Shown: positions 41,279 to 49,854, counted from the first letter of the stretch. The stretch: DNA of 64,000 bases from Sanguibacter sp. HDW7 (GCF_011300875.1 NZ_CP049862.1:372001-436000), one strand, 5' to 3'. Made by a program: numbers and translations. Notes: a model not told the origin generated them from the letters alone.

Positions 41279-42585
41279 ACGTCGACCCCGCACTCATCGG
41301 ACTCGTGCTGCTCGGCGGCATGATCCTCCTGCTCGCCATCGGCGCGCCCGTCTCCATCTCGATCGCACTGCCGTCCGCGATCTGCATGATCCTCGTGCTC
41401 GGCTGGGAGAACGGCGTCCTCACGTCCGCCCAGCGCATGTTCAAGGGCGTCGACTCCTTCCCGTTGCTCGCGATCCCCTTCTTCGTGCTGGCCGGGCAGA
41501 TCATGAACAACGGCGGCATCGCCGTGAGACTCATCAACTTCGCCAAGGTCCTCGTCGGGCGCACCCCCGCGCCCCTCACGCAGACCAACGTCGTCGCCAA
41601 CATGCTCTTCGGCGCGATCTCCGGCTCCGCGGTCGCGGCCGCCGCCGCCGTCGGCACGACCATGGCCCCCATGCAGAAGAAGGAGGGCTACGACAAGGCG
41701 TTCTCCGCCGCTGCCAACGTCGCCTCCGCACCCGCCGGCATGCTCATCCCGCCGTCGAACACGCTCATCATCTACGCGCTCGCCTCCGGCGGGACGTCGA
41801 TCGGCGCGCTCTTTATGGCCGGCTACGTGCCCGGCATCCTCTGGGGCCTCGCCTGTGCGGTCGTCGTCGCGTTCTACGCCCGCAAGCACCCCGGGCTGCG
41901 CGCGGCACGCTGGCCCCGCCCGAAGGAGATCCTCGTCGCCTTCGTCCAGGCGCTGCCGTCGCTCACCCTCGTCATCGTCGTCATCGGCGGCATCGTCTGG
42001 GGCAAGTTCACTCCGACCGAGGGCGCGGCCATCGCCGTCGTCTACTCCCTCTTCCTCGCGTTCTGCTACCGCGCGGTGAAGATCAAGGACCTGGCCGGCA
42101 TCCTCTACTCGGCCTGCCGCACGAGCTCCGTCGTCATCTTCCTCATCGGCGTCAGCTCGATCATGGGCTGGATCATGAGCTTCACGAAGATCCCGCAGCT
42201 CATGGCCGAGTCGCTCTTCGGCTGGACGGACTCCAAGGTCATCGTCCTGCTCATCATGATGGTGCTCCTGCTCATCATCGGCATCCCGCTCGACCCCACG
42301 CCGGCGATCCTCATCTTCACGCCGATCTTCCTGCCGATCGCCATGAGCTACGGCATCCACCCCGTGCACTTCGGCATCATGCTCGTCTTCAACCTCTCGA
42401 TCGCGGTGATATCACCACCATCAGCGCCTGTGCTCTTCGTCGGGTCGCAGGTCGCGGGGGCGAAGCTCGAGGCGGTCATCGTGCGACTCATGCCCTTCTT
42501 CCTCACGCTCATCGCGATGCTCTTCATCATCGTGTTCGTCCCCGAGCTGTCGCTGTGGCTGCCGCGGCTCACCGGGATGATCTAG
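41275..42585 (+). CDS. TRAP transporter large permease, DctM type
   Basis: 436 residues starting at a GTG that overlaps dctQ. About 12 membrane helices. Signatures are PLLAIPFFVLAGQIMNNGGIA, ANMLFGAISGSAVAAAAAVGTTMAPMQKKEGY, APAGMLIPPSNTLIIYALASGG and IIGIPLDPTPAILIFTPIFLPIA. It carries solute with a sodium gradient, receiving it from the DctP lipoprotein. Together with the downstream kduI, kduD and 2-hydroxyacid dehydrogenase genes it points to uptake of (unsaturated) uronates. Confidence 0.95.
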   Translation: MNVDPALIGLVLLGGMILLLAIGAPVSISIALPSAICMILVLGWENGVLTSAQRMFKGVDSFPLLAIPFFVLAGQIMNNGGIAVRLINFAKVLVGRTPAPLTQTNVVANMLFGAISGSAVAAAAAVGTTMAPMQKKEGYDKAFSAAANVASAPAGMLIPPSNTLIIYALASGGTSIGALFMAGYVPGILWGLACAVVVAFYARKHPGLRAARWPRPKEILVAFVQALPSLTLVIVVIGGIVWGKFTPTEGAAIAVVYSLFLAFCYRAVKIKDLAGILYSACRTSSVVIFLIGVSSIMGWIMSFTKIPQLMAESLFGWTDSKVIVLLIMMVLLLIIGIPLDPTPAILIFTPIFLPIAMSYGIHPVHFGIMLVFNLSIAVISPPSAPVLFVGSQVAGAKLEAVIVRLMPFFLTLIAMLFIIVFVPELSLWLPRLTGMI

Positions 42586-42616
42586 AACAGCCGCCAAGAC
42601 CTACAAGGAGAACCCC

Positions 42617-43456
42617 ATGGAACAGCGGTACGCCACGAGCCCCGAGCACGTCCCGGGCATGGACACCGACGAGCTGCGCTCGCGCTACCTCGTCGAGGAC
42701 CTCTTCCGCGACGACGAGGTCGGGTCGGTCTACACCCACCACGACCGTGTCGTCCTGCTCGGCATCACGCCGGTCACCCGGGAGATCGACCTGCCGACGT
42801 ACGACGAGATCCGATCGACGTACTTCCTCGAGCACCGCGAGGCGGGGGTCGTCAACGTCGGGGGCGCGGGCACCGTGACGGCCGACGGCGAGACGTACAC
42901 GCTCGCCAAGGGCGCGTGCCTCTACCTCGGTCGTGGCGTCGAGAACGTGACGTTCGCGTCCGTCGACGCCCAGGGCGAGGCGGGCCCCGCCGCGTTCTAC
43001 GTCGTCTCGGCACCGGCCCACACGGCCTACCCGACGACGCTCGTCGAGCCCGGCCAGGGCACGGTGCGTGAGCTGGGCGACCAGCTGACGAGCAACCGTC
43101 GCACGCTCAACCAGTACATCCACGAGAACGGCGTGAAGTCCTGCCAGATCGTCATGGGTGTCACGCAGCTGCACCCGGGCTCGATGTGGAACACGATGCC
43201 CGCGCACACCCACGACCGTCGCATGGAGGCGTACCTCTACTTCGACGTCCCGGCGGACGCGCGCGTCATCCACCTCATGGGTCGTCCTGACGAGACCCGT
43301 CACCTCGTCGTCGCCGACAAGCAGGCGACGATCGCGCCGAGCTGGTCGGTGCACTCCGGGGTCGGGACCTCCGCGTACTCGTTCGTGTGGGCGATGGCCG
43401 GGGAGAATCAGTCGTTCGACGACATGGACGGGTTCCCCGTCACCGAGATGCGCTGA
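42617..43456 (+). CDS. kduI: 5-dehydro-4-deoxy-D-glucuronate isomerase
   Basis: 279 residues, ATG with AAGGAG 8 nt upstream. It closely matches E. coli KduI: REAGVVNVGGAGTVTADGETYTL, LYLGRG, CQIVMGVTQLHPGSMWNTMPAHTHDRRMEAYLYFD (zinc-binding cupin histidines and glutamate, ~180-214) and WSVHSGVGTSAYSFVWAMAGEN. It converts 5-keto-4-deoxyuronate, the spontaneous product of unsaturated uronides from pectin or other polyuronides, into 2,5-diketo-3-deoxygluconate for KduD. It sits between the TRAP genes and the IclR regulator in one operon. Confidence 0.96.
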   Translation: MEQRYATSPEHVPGMDTDELRSRYLVEDLFRDDEVGSVYTHHDRVVLLGITPVTREIDLPTYDEIRSTYFLEHREAGVVNVGGAGTVTADGETYTLAKGACLYLGRGVENVTFASVDAQGEAGPAAFYVVSAPAHTAYPTTLVEPGQGTVRELGDQLTSNRRTLNQYIHENGVKSCQIVMGVTQLHPGSMWNTMPAHTHDRRMEAYLYFDVPADARVIHLMGRPDETRHLVVADKQATIAPSWSVHSGVGTSAYSFVWAMAGENQSFDDMDGFPVTEMR

Positions 43457-43485
43457 CCTGCCCCGACACCCTTCAGGAGACGACC

Positions 43486-44256
43486 ATGACCGAGCAGACG
43501 AGCACGACGGTCGCTGCGAGCGCGAGCGAGAAGACCCTCCTCGTTCTCGAGGCTGCGCTCTCGCACTCCCGGTTCACGGACGTCGTCGAGGCGACCGGGC
43601 TGGCCAAGGCCACCGTCCACCGCATCCTCGGCACGCTGCAGGGGCGGCAGTTCATCCTCGTCGACGGTGACGGGCGCTTCCAACCCGGTCCCACGATCCT
43701 CTCCCTCGCGGGCAGGGCCCTGGAGAACCTCGACATCTCGGCCATCGCACGACCCCACGTCGAGCGGCTCGTCGCCGACGTGCACTGCACGGTGCACGTC
43801 GGCGTCGCAGCCGGCGACGAGGTCGTCTACCTCATCCGTTCGGACTCCGACAAGCCGTACCAGATGCCCTCGCGCGTCGGGCACGCCATCCCCATGCACT
43901 CCTCGGGCATCGGCAAGGTCATCCTCGCCGACCACTCCGACGAGGAGCTCGAGCGTTTCGTCGCCCGTGCGGGGCTCGCCCGTCGCACGGAGCACTCGAT
44001 CACGACGCTCGAGGGCCTGCGTGCCGAGATCGCCGACGTCCGCGCCCTCGGGTACGCCCGCGACCGTGAGGAGAACGTCCCCGGCGTCTCCTGCGTCGCC
44101 GCACCCATCCGTGACCACACCGGGACGGTCCGCTACGGACTGTCCATCTCCACCCTCGCGCTCGAGCACTCCGACGCCCAGATCACCGCGATGGCCCCGC
44201 AGGCCATCGCGACCGCGGACGCGATCTCCGCGGCACTGGGCTTCCAGGGCCGGTAG
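43486..44256 (+). CDS. IclR family regulator of the uronate operon
   Basis: 256 residues. N-terminal winged helix (SEKTLLVLEAALSHSRFTDVVEATGLAKATVHRILGTLQGRQFI, ~14-57) and C-terminal IclR effector domain (CTVHVGVAAGDEVVYLIRSDSDKPYQMPSRVGHAIPMHSSGIGKVILA; VPGVSCVAAPIRD). It is embedded in the operon between kduI and kduD, so it should respond to a pathway intermediate such as 2-keto-3-deoxygluconate, as KdgR does. Likely target: the overlapping palindromes at 39504-39528. Confidence 0.92.
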   Translation: MTEQTSTTVAASASEKTLLVLEAALSHSRFTDVVEATGLAKATVHRILGTLQGRQFILVDGDGRFQPGPTILSLAGRALENLDISAIARPHVERLVADVHCTVHVGVAAGDEVVYLIRSDSDKPYQMPSRVGHAIPMHSSGIGKVILADHSDEELERFVARAGLARRTEHSITTLEGLRAEIADVRALGYARDREENVPGVSCVAAPIRDHTGTVRYGLSISTLALEHSDAQITAMAPQAIATADAISAALGFQGR

Positions 44257-44299
44257 CCCTGCGCGTCGAGCGCGCACCCACAGGAAGAAGCACCCCAGC

Positions 44300-45088
44300 A
44301 TGAGCACCTCCCCCGCACTCTCGTCCCACCTCGCCGACCTCTTCTCGCTCGAGGGCCGCACGGCCGTCGTCACGGGCGCGAACCGCGGCATCGGCCTCGG
44401 CATCGCGACCGCGCTCGCGCAGGCCGGCGCCGACATCGTCGGCGTCTCGGTCGAGATGCCCGACGGGGAGTCCGACGCCCGCACGGCCGTCGAGGCGGCG
44501 GGGCGCACGTTCACGCCGATCGAGTGCGACCTGGGCGACCGCGAGGCGCTCACGGCCCTCGCCGCCGACCTGCGCGCACGCGGGGTCGACATCCTCGTCA
44601 ACAACGCGGGCATCATCAAGCGCACGCCCGCCGCCGAGCACTCCGACGCCGACTTCGACGACGTCATGGACATCAACCTGCGCGCGACGTGGGTCCTGTG
44701 CCGCGAGGTCGGCGCGTCGATGCTCGAGCGCGGCTCGGGCCGCATCGTCAACATCGCCTCGATGCTCTCCTTCCAGGGCGGCATCAACGTCCCCGGCTAC
44801 ACGTCGGCGAAGTCGGCCGTCGCCGGCCTCACGAAGGCCCTCGCGAACGAGTGGGCCGGCCGCGGCGTCAACGTCAACGCCGTCGCCCCCGGCTACGTCG
44901 CGACGGACAACACGGCGCAGCTGCGCGCCGACGCGGACCGTTCGGCCGCGATCCTCGACCGCATCCCGGCGGGCCGCTGGGCGACCCCCGAGGACATCGC
45001 GGGCGCGATCCACTACCTGTGCTCCGGCGCCGCCTCCTACGTCCACGGCGCGATCGTGCCCGTGGACGGCGGCTGGCTCGCCCGCTGA
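44300..45088 (+). CDS. kduD: 2-dehydro-3-deoxy-D-gluconate 5-dehydrogenase
   Basis: 262-residue classical SDR. TGANRGIG cofactor loop (~26-33), NNAG, catalytic Ser-Tyr-Lys in IASMLSFQGGINVPGYTSAKSA, and the KduD-diagnostic tail segments NEWAGRGVNVNAVAPGYVATDNTAQLRADADRSAAILDRIPAGRW and VDGGWLAR. This is near-colinear with E. coli KduD. It reduces 2,5-diketo-3-deoxygluconate to 2-keto-3-deoxygluconate, the substrate of the KdgK encoded at 56747. A second KduD-like SDR closes the operon. Confidence 0.92.
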   Translation: MSTSPALSSHLADLFSLEGRTAVVTGANRGIGLGIATALAQAGADIVGVSVEMPDGESDARTAVEAAGRTFTPIECDLGDREALTALAADLRARGVDILVNNAGIIKRTPAAEHSDADFDDVMDINLRATWVLCREVGASMLERGSGRIVNIASMLSFQGGINVPGYTSAKSAVAGLTKALANEWAGRGVNVNAVAPGYVATDNTAQLRADADRSAAILDRIPAGRWATPEDIAGAIHYLCSGAASYVHGAIVPVDGGWLAR

Positions 45089-45108
45089 GCCCGGCAGGAA
45101 CCTCCGTC

Positions 45109-46122
45109 ATGCGCATCATCACGACCGAGTGCGACCACGACACGTTCGACGCCGAGCAGGCCGTCGCCGACGCCGCGGGTGCCGAGCTCGTCGTCGCCCA
45201 GGCCTTCGACGACGACACGCTCGTCGCCAACTGCCTCGACGCCGACGCGATCCTCGTCCAGTACGCGCAGATCACGGGCGAGGTCATGGACCGCCTGCCG
45301 CGTCTCAAGGCGATCGGCCGGTACGGCGTGGGCGTCGACTCGGTCGACGTCGCCGCCGCGACCGAGCGGGGCATCGCCGTCTGCAACGTGCCCGACTACG
45401 GCACGGAAGCCGTCTCCGACCACGCGATCGCGATGGCGCTGTCCGTCGCCCGGGGCATCCCGCGTCTCGACCGCGGCGTGCGTGCGGGGTCGTTCGACCT
45501 CGTCGCCGTCCGCCCGCTCTACCAGACGCGCGAGCGCGTCTTCGGCGTCCTCGGCCTCGGCCGCATCGGTTCCGCGACCGCCCGCAAGGCGGCCGGCCTC
45601 GGCTACGAGGTCATCGGCTACGACTCGGCCGTGCCCGCCGGCGCGACCGAGCACCACGGCGTGCGCGTCGTGAGCCTCGACGAGCTGCTCCGCCGCTCGC
45701 AGGTGCTCTCCGTGCACACGCCGCTCACCGAGGAGACCCGTGGTCTTGTCGGCGAGGCCGAGATCGCGACCATGCGGGCCGACGCGATCATCGTCAACAC
45801 CGCGCGCGGCGGCATCGTCGACAACGACGCGCTCGTCGCGGCGCTCCGCGAGGGACGCCTCGCGGGTGCGGGCATCGACTGCCACACGACCGAGCCGATC
45901 CCGGCGGAGGACCCGCTGACGACGTTCGACAACGTCGTCCTCACCCCGCACCTCGCCTGGTACTCCGAGGAGTCCTACGAGGAGCTCAAGCGCCGCACCA
46001 TCGCCAACGTCGCGGACGTCGTCGCGGGCACGTACCCGCGCGACATCCTCAACCCCGAGGTCCTCGGGGCCCCGGGCCGCAACGCCGCGTTCGGCACGAC
46101 CCCTGAAGGAGCAGTTCGATGA
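45109..46122 (+). CDS. D-isomer-specific 2-hydroxyacid dehydrogenase, CtBP-like
   Basis: 337 residues. Rossmann motif GVLGLGRIGSATARKAAGLGYEVIGYD (~146-172), catalytic Arg in NTARGGIVDNDAL, Glu in AGIDCHTTEPIPAEDP and His in LTPHLAWYSEESYEEL. The ending WYSEES resembles C-terminal-binding-protein-type dehydrogenases. It probably interconverts a 2-keto acid and a D-2-hydroxy acid within the uronate pathway or a linked glyoxylate/hydroxypyruvate branch. Start ATG at 45109; it overlaps the alcohol dehydrogenase gene by 4 nt. Substrate unknown. Confidence 0.88.
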   Translation: MRIITTECDHDTFDAEQAVADAAGAELVVAQAFDDDTLVANCLDADAILVQYAQITGEVMDRLPRLKAIGRYGVGVDSVDVAAATERGIAVCNVPDYGTEAVSDHAIAMALSVARGIPRLDRGVRAGSFDLVAVRPLYQTRERVFGVLGLGRIGSATARKAAGLGYEVIGYDSAVPAGATEHHGVRVVSLDELLRRSQVLSVHTPLTEETRGLVGEAEIATMRADAIIVNTARGGIVDNDALVAALREGRLAGAGIDCHTTEPIPAEDPLTTFDNVVLTPHLAWYSEESYEELKRRTIANVADVVAGTYPRDILNPEVLGAPGRNAAFGTTPEGAVR

Positions 46123-47153
46123 GCACCATGAGGGCGGCCGTGTGGACGGCCACCGACACCGCCGAGGTCCGCGAGATCCCGCTGCCCGAGGTCCCCGAGG
46201 GCTGGGCCCTCGTGAAGATGGCCTACAACGGCATCTGCGGCACCGACCTCGCGATCTACCACGGCAAGCACCCGCGCGCGCAGCACGGGCTCGTACCGGG
46301 CCACGAGATGTCGGGCTGGATCGTCGAGCCGGGCGCGTCGGGCCTCGCGGAGGGCACGCTCGTCGTCGTCGAGCCGCTCATCACGTGCGGCGAGTGCCGC
46401 GCGTGCCGCTCGGGCGCCGCGCACGTCTGCAACCGGCTGGGCCTCTACGGCATCGACACCCCCGGTGGCATGGCGGAGTACGTCGCGCTGCCGGCCCACA
46501 CGCTCCACGCGGTTCCCGAGGGCGTCGACGCGCGCCTCGCGGCGCTCGTCGAGCCGCTCGCGGTCGCCGTCCACGCGGTCGCGCTGTCCGGCATGGAGCA
46601 GGGCGACACGGTCGCCGTGTTCGGCGCGGGCCCGATCGGCGTCCTCACGGCGCTCGTCGCGCGCGCCGAGGGCGCGGGCCGCGTCGTCATCACGGAGCCG
46701 TCGCCGTGGCGCCGCTCCGTCGCGGAGTCGTTCGGCCTCGACGTCGTGCCCGAGGGCGCGACGATGACCGAGACGCTCCACGCGCTCACGGGCGGCGAGG
46801 GGGCGGACACGACGTTCGACTCCGCGGCGCACCCGTCGGTCGCTGCCGAGCTCACGGACGCGACGCGCGTCCTGGGTCGCATCGTCATCGTCGGCGTCTA
46901 CAAGGAGCCGACGGCGATCAACCTGCGCGACGTGTGCTTCAAGGAGCAGTCGATGGTGGGCGTGCGCGTCTACACGACGCCCGACATCACGCGGGCGATC
47001 GAGCTGCTCGCGTCGGGCGTCCTCGGCCTCGAGAAGTTCCCGACGGCCGCGTACGACCTCGCGGACGTCTCGGCGGCGTTCGACGCCGCGACCTCGGGCG
47101 CGGACGCGCTCAAGGTGCTCGTCACCCCGCTGCAGGACGGAGCCGACCGATGA
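46119..47153 (+). CDS. Zinc-dependent alcohol/polyol dehydrogenase (MDR family)
   Basis: 344 residues. Catalytic zinc ligands in GICGTDLAIYHGKHPRAQHGLVPGHEMSGWI, structural zinc cysteines in CGECRACRSGAAHVC (~88-102), and NAD-binding VAVFGAGPIGVLTALVA (~161-177). Belongs to the threonine/sorbitol/L-idonate dehydrogenase group. Members of this group near kdu genes oxidise sugar acids such as galactonate or idonate at C5. The start overlaps the previous stop and the stop overlaps the next start, so it is in the core of the operon. Substrate is inferred only. Confidence 0.9.
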   Translation: MSTMRAAVWTATDTAEVREIPLPEVPEGWALVKMAYNGICGTDLAIYHGKHPRAQHGLVPGHEMSGWIVEPGASGLAEGTLVVVEPLITCGECRACRSGAAHVCNRLGLYGIDTPGGMAEYVALPAHTLHAVPEGVDARLAALVEPLAVAVHAVALSGMEQGDTVAVFGAGPIGVLTALVARAEGAGRVVITEPSPWRRSVAESFGLDVVPEGATMTETLHALTGGEGADTTFDSAAHPSVAAELTDATRVLGRIVIVGVYKEPTAINLRDVCFKEQSMVGVRVYTTPDITRAIELLASGVLGLEKFPTAAYDLADVSAAFDAATSGADALKVLVTPLQDGADR

Positions 47154-47905
47154 CCAGCATCTTCTCCCTCGAGGGCCGCACCGCGGTCGTCACGGGCGGC
47201 GGCCGGGGCCTGGGCCTCGGCATCTCGAAGGCGCTGCTCGACGCGGGGGCCGACGTCGTCGTCCTGTCGCGCGGGGCAGTGCCCGACGAGCTCGCGGCGC
47301 ACGCGGCGTCCGTGGGTCGCGCGGTCCACCACTACGCGGTCGACCTCGGCGACATGTCCGCGATCGAGTCCGTCGCGGCGGCCGTCCTCGCGGACCACCA
47401 GGTCGACATCCTCGTCAACAACGCCGGCACGCAGGACCGCTACCCGGCGGTCGACTTCCCGATCGACGCCTTCGACGCGGTGCTCGACGTCAACATGCGC
47501 GCTGTCTTCCGCCTCTGCCAGCTCTTCGGCCGGCCGATGCTCGAGCGCGGCTATGGCAAGATCGTCAACGCCGCGTCGCTGCTCACCTTCCAGGGCGGGC
47601 TCAACGTCGTCGCGTACGCGGCGTCGAAGGGTGCCGTCGGTCAGATCACGAAGGCCCTGTGCAACGAGTGGTCGGGCAAGGGCGTCAACGTCAACGCGGT
47701 CGCGCCGGGCTACATGGCCACGGACATGAACGAGGCGCTCCTCGCGGACCCCGTCCGCCTCGAGCAGCTCTCGGTGCGCATCCCCGCGGGCCGCTGGGGC
47801 ACGCCCGAGGACATGGGCGGCGCTGTCGTCTTCCTGTCGTCGCGCGCGTCGGACTACATCCACGGCCAGACCCTGGCGGTCGACGGCGGCTGGCTAGCCC
47901 GCTGA
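47150..47905 (+). CDS. Second KduD-like short-chain dehydrogenase
   Basis: 251 residues. Same architecture as the SDR at 44300: start FSLEGRTAVVTGGGRGLGLGI, active-site segment AASLLTFQGGLNVVAYAASKGA, and tail IPAGRWGTPEDMGGAVVFLSSRASDYIHGQTLAVDGGWLAR. The KduD signature ATNNTQQLR is replaced by ATDMNEALL. It is therefore a paralogue that may act on an epimeric or differently substituted keto-sugar acid. Last gene of the TRAP-kdu operon, translationally coupled to the alcohol dehydrogenase gene. Confidence 0.87.
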   Translation: MTSIFSLEGRTAVVTGGGRGLGLGISKALLDAGADVVVLSRGAVPDELAAHAASVGRAVHHYAVDLGDMSAIESVAAAVLADHQVDILVNNAGTQDRYPAVDFPIDAFDAVLDVNMRAVFRLCQLFGRPMLERGYGKIVNAASLLTFQGGLNVVAYAASKGAVGQITKALCNEWSGKGVNVNAVAPGYMATDMNEALLADPVRLEQLSVRIPAGRWGTPEDMGGAVVFLSSRASDYIHGQTLAVDGGWLAR

Positions 47906-47929
47906 GCGGACCCGGCACGACCCCGCTCA

Positions 47930-47990
47930 CCTAGTCCTCCCGACGCGAGATAGGACCGCACAGCGACTATCTCGCGCCAGGGGGACTAGG
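47930..47990. repeat. Two-tier inverted repeat after the uronate operon
   Basis: Outer arms CCTAGTCC (47930-47937) and GGACTAGG (47983-47990). Inner arms GCGAGATAG (47945-47953) and CTATCTCGC (47967-47975). It starts 24 bp after the operon's last stop, so it may terminate transcription. The remaining bases to 48096 show no gene. Confidence 0.65.
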
Positions 47991-48096
47991 TCAGCGAACG
48001 CGCCACCGGCATCCTGGGGCACAGGTCGCCGGGGCACGGCGAGACCGTGCCCGGAGGTCCCATGCATCGAGGCTGTCGCGATGATGGTGTGGAGAC

Positions 48097-48504
48097 GTGG
48101 ACCTCACGACACTGAACCGCCGGACGACCTCCGGCCTGCTCGACGACCGCATCGCACTCGCCTCCGCCCCCGCCCTCGACGCGCACGTCTACGAGGAGCT
48201 CGCCCACGACCGCTCCGCCCTCGTCCGCCACGTGCTCGCCGAGAACGACGACGTCCCGCGCGACGTCCTCGTCGAGCTCGTCGAGGCCGAGCCCGACCTC
48301 GTCGACGTCGTCGCGCTGCGGCCCGAGGCGCCGGCCGAGCTCAAGGAGCCGCTGCCGGTCACGGAGCACAGCCCGGAGTCGATCGACGTCTACTGCGCCG
48401 ACCGCGGCGCATGCCCGTCGGTCCGCGTGGGCCTCCAGGAGGCCCGCTCGACCTACGCGTCCGAGACCCTCGGCGAGGCGTACCGGAGGCTCACGAGCCG
48501 CTGA
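48097..48504 (+). CDS. Hypothetical protein with leucine-rich-variant-like helices
   Basis: 135 residues starting GTG. The central part (LAHDRSALVRHVLAENDDVPRDVLVELVEAEPDLVDVVALRPEAP, ~32-80) has the alternating D-x-S-x-x-V-R-x-x-L-A-x-N ... P-x-x-L spacing of LRV/HEAT-like repeats in bacterial proteins. The C-terminal third is unrelated, with CADRGACP holding two cysteines. There are no catalytic motifs, no signal peptide and no membrane segment. Function unknown. It converges with the lipoprotein gene at 48520. Confidence 0.6.
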   Translation: MDLTTLNRRTTSGLLDDRIALASAPALDAHVYEELAHDRSALVRHVLAENDDVPRDVLVELVEAEPDLVDVVALRPEAPAELKEPLPVTEHSPESIDVYCADRGACPSVRVGLQEARSTYASETLGEAYRRLTSR

Positions 48505-48507
48505 GCG

Positions 48508-48534
48508 GCCCGCGCCCGCTCAGCGGGCGCGGGC
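48508..48534. terminator. Bidirectional terminator whose loop is the stop codon of the facing gene
   Basis: A perfect 12-bp stem GCCCGCGCCCGC/GCGGGCGCGGGC with a 3-base loop at 48520-48522. These three bases are the TGA stop of the minus-strand lipoprotein gene. The hairpin also starts 4 bp after the plus-strand gene's stop. Confidence 0.75.
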
Positions 48535-49854
48535 GGACGGTGATGGTGTCCAACGGAACACCTTCGTCACGGTCCGCGTGTCGACGTCGTCGAGATCCGC
48601 GCCGCGTGGGAACTCGTCCCACGCGACAAGGTCTCCGGCGCAGTGGGAGCGCGAGTTGCCGTGCTCGACGGGCACACGGACGAGGTCGTGCGTCACGAGA
48701 TCGAGAAGGTACTGGTCCGTGCTCACCGACGATGCGTCCGTGGTGTAGGTCCACGTCGCGACGTTGCCGCACGCCGCAACTCCCGCGAGCGTCGTGCCCT
48801 CGGGGCCCTGGATCTCGAGACCGGGGCCGGTGCCGTCGACAGGAATCACTGTCAGCCGGTCCGCGAGCCCGACGACGAGCGACTGCGCCGCGCCGAGCAC
48901 GGGATGGATGAGCCTGTCGTCACCGCCGACGGGATCGAAACGCACGATCTCGGAGACGCCGCCGGAGGCGTCGATCTTGGCGAGCCCCGTCACGGCGCGT
49001 GGATGCTGACGCGATCCGTCGTCCGCCGTGACATCTGCCATGACAGCAACGACGACACCGCCGTCGACAGCGGTCGGGAGCGCTGCCTGGACGAGCTCCT
49101 CACGGAGGTCACCTCCCGCGAGAGGGACGGAGACGACGCGAGTCCGGAGCTGCCCGTCCTCGCGCTCGTACGCGGCGTGCCACCAGACCCGCTCTGCGGA
49201 GATCACGGGGACCGCGGTCCCGACGGCAGCGGGTGCGCCCTCAGGAACGACCCCCGCGGAGTCTGCGAGGAGTCGTGGGGACCAGCCCTTCGGGAAGGGC
49301 GATGCGAAGATCCGCCATGCATTGGCGAAGTAGTCCTCGGCGGTGTCCTCGGCCCAGACGATGTCGCCCTCGGTGTGTGCCGTGGCCGACGTCCACGCTC
49401 CGCCAGTGCTCAGCGCGTTGTCGAGGGGGGTGACGGTCCCGCGGGTCCACCGCGCGAGTGTGGTGGCCGCGCTTCCCGCAGCGCGTGCGTCATGCAGCGC
49501 GACGACATGCGTCCCGTCGCTGCCGAGGGACTTGAGGTCGACGTACGTGCCGTCTCTTTCCATCGTCTCGACGAGCTCGACCTCGCCGATGGTCGGCGTC
49601 CGGGCGTCGGCGACGTCGACCCTCTTGAGTGTCACGGGAGTTCCGTCGGGACGCAGGATCCCCTGCGCTGAACCAGATACCTCGGGCGCGGGGGTCGTCG
49701 GCGGCGAGGACAGGGTGCGTGACGGTTCGACGGTGGTCGGACCATGCCCGGGGGTGACGTCTGGCGGAGTGCCTGTGCACGCGGCGAGGGCACCGAGCGC
49801 GAGAGCGACGACCGCCGCCGCCCGCGAGGGGCGTGCGTCTCGCCCACAGGTCAC
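48520..49854 (-). CDS. Large lipoprotein, probable beta-propeller
   Basis: 444 residues from the GTG at 49854. N-terminal signal with lipobox LGALAAC (Cys ~26), a Pro/Thr/Ser linker to ~70, then repeated blade-like units each with an aromatic-rich strand: VVALHDARAAGSAATTLARWTRG, GDIVWAEDTAEDYFANAWRIFASP, RVWWHAAYEREDGQLRTRVVSVPLAGG, SLVVGLADRLTVIPVDG, NVATWTYTTDASSVSTDQYLLDL, GDLVAWDEFP. No enzyme motif seen. Outer-membrane-face, perhaps ligand-binding. It resembles, in layout, the lipoprotein at 54434. Confidence 0.75.
   Translation of the reverse strand: MTCGRDARPSRAAAVVALALGALAACTGTPPDVTPGHGPTTVEPSRTLSSPPTTPAPEVSGSAQGILRPDGTPVTLKRVDVADARTPTIGEVELVETMERDGTYVDLKSLGSDGTHVVALHDARAAGSAATTLARWTRGTVTPLDNALSTGGAWTSATAHTEGDIVWAEDTAEDYFANAWRIFASPFPKGWSPRLLADSAGVVPEGAPAAVGTAVPVISAERVWWHAAYEREDGQLRTRVVSVPLAGGDLREELVQAALPTAVDGGVVVAVMADVTADDGSRQHPRAVTGLAKIDASGGVSEIVRFDPVGGDDRLIHPVLGAAQSLVVGLADRLTVIPVDGTGPGLEIQGPEGTTLAGVAACGNVATWTYTTDASSVSTDQYLLDLVTHDLVRVPVEHGNSRSHCAGDLVAWDEFPRGADLDDVDTRTVTKVFRWTPSPSARAR

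Noticed and set aside
46119-47153. Calling the Zn dehydrogenase a specific L-idonate or galactonate dehydrogenase
   Set aside because: The family is assigned with confidence, but substrate specificity cannot be read from the motifs visible here.
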